A stretch of DNA of 64,000 nucleotides, taken from Arthrobacter sp. ISL-28 (GTDB lineage: Bacteria > Actinomycetota > Actinomycetes > Actinomycetales > Micrococcaceae). Under the pieces are notes generated by a model, which was not told the DNA's origin, did no database searches, and saw only the letters and a program-made list of their open reading frames with translations. Numbering within the stretch: the first letter of the stretch is position 1; every line of letters begins with the position of its first letter. The stretch lies in NCBI RefSeq assembly GCF_018613875.1, contig NZ_JAGGPJ010000015.1, positions 124,001 through 188,000 on the forward strand. Reading direction: 5' to 3'. Position numbers and translations under genes: made by a program. This document shows positions 63,699 to 64,000 of the stretch, piece after piece.

Positions 63699-64000
63699 CT
63701 AGCCAGCGGCCAATTCCCTTTTGATGGCCGCGACGAACGCGTCCACGTCCTCCTCACTGGTGTCAAAGGAACACATCCAGCGGACTTCGCGGGCGGCTTC
63801 GTTCCAGTCATAGAAGCGAAAGGACTTCCGCAGCCTGTCTGCCACGCCTTCGGGCAGGATGGCAAAAACGCCGTTGGATTCGGTCTTCTGGCTCAGTTCG
63901 ATGCCCGGAATGGACTCGACACCGGCGCGAAGCCTGGCGGCCATCGCATTCGCATGCGCGGCGGAACGCAGCCACAGGTCGCCTTCCAGCAGGGCAATGA
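63699..64000 (-). CDS. Threonine aldolase/beta-eliminating lyase family protein, C-terminal part
   Basis: The gene runs off the window; about 100 C-terminal residues are visible. LWLRSAAHANAMAARLRAGV, GIELSQKTESNGVFAILPEG and VRWMCSFDTSEEDVDAFVAA are typical of the small domain of PLP-dependent low-specificity L-threonine aldolases and related lyases. The PLP-binding lysine would lie outside the window. Family assigned from these C-terminal motifs only. Confidence 0.7.
   Translation of the reverse strand, partial: IALLEGDLWLRSAAHANAMAARLRAGVESIPGIELSQKTESNGVFAILPEGVADRLRKSFRFYDWNEAAREVRWMCSFDTSEEDVDAFVAAIKRELAAG

Overview
The window is high-GC actinobacterial chromosome, most likely Arthrobacter or Pseudarthrobacter (Micrococcaceae). 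The gene order dut, DUF3710, OB-fold, DUF3159, two TrkA proteins, APC permease, TRAM methyltransferase on the left, and dxs, HRDC ribonuclease D, DUF3000 on the right, is the block known from mycobacteria and other actinobacteria. No rRNA, tRNA or CRISPR array is visible.

Layout. 1-10.85 kb is core: dut neighbourhood, potassium-uptake regulatory subunits, an APC permease, a TRAM RNA methyltransferase and aconitase (acnA). 10.82-45.54 kb is accessory DNA that splits acnA from dxs. It consists of two tandem islands, A (about 21.8 kb) and B (about 12.9 kb), both inserted at the same point in the last codons of acnA. Three copies of the 8-bp core CAGTACGT mark the left end (10817), the A/B junction (32642) and the right end (45531). 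The right end still carries the displaced original acnA 3' codons ([14 protein letters not shown]) and terminator, while the working acnA uses an island-supplied end ([14 protein letters not shown]). Both islands share a left-end repeat of about 165 bp (with a hairpin terminator showing a compensatory change) and a right-end repeat of about 187 bp. Neither carries an intact recombinase gene.

Island A holds an ECF41-type sigma factor gene (frameshifted) and genes typical of ECF41 targets: two tandem NAD(P)-binding reductases, a carboxymuconolactone-decarboxylase-like protein and a stand-alone SdhA/FrdA-like flavoprotein. Three promoters of the form TGTCACA-N16-GGTC precede the two reductases and the flavoprotein, so a small regulon can be read directly. 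Also present are a glycosyltransferase, an LtrA protein, a PAP2 phosphatase, a mycothiol-enzyme-like protein and four DHFR/RibD-C-like reductases, three of them in one operon. Much of the rest is decay: recombinase/DUF6262, two-component, DUF6884, exonuclease-phosphatase, excisionase-like, Imm5-like and IS1096-passenger/UPF0158 remnants.

Island B is better preserved: an alpha/beta hydrolase with an MmyB-like regulator; an NTF2-like protein, aldo/keto reductase, MFS exporter, SDR and CMD protein in one direction; and a TetR regulator divergent from an MFS transporter and a GH3 beta-glucosidase.

45.7-64 kb is core or near-core: dxs, an unknown 186-aa protein, an RpoA-CTD-like helix-hairpin-helix protein, an aldo/keto reductase, a nucleoside hydrolase, an ECF transporter (S, T and a fused double ATPase), a LacI regulator divergent from a Gfo/Idh/MocA dehydrogenase plus hydroxypyruvate-isomerase-like pair with two visible operators, a GNAT acetyltransferase, a broken LuxR gene, the fadA-fadB beta-oxidation operon with an operator-like palindrome, ribonuclease D, DUF3000 and the C-terminal part of a threonine-aldolase-like enzyme running off the window.
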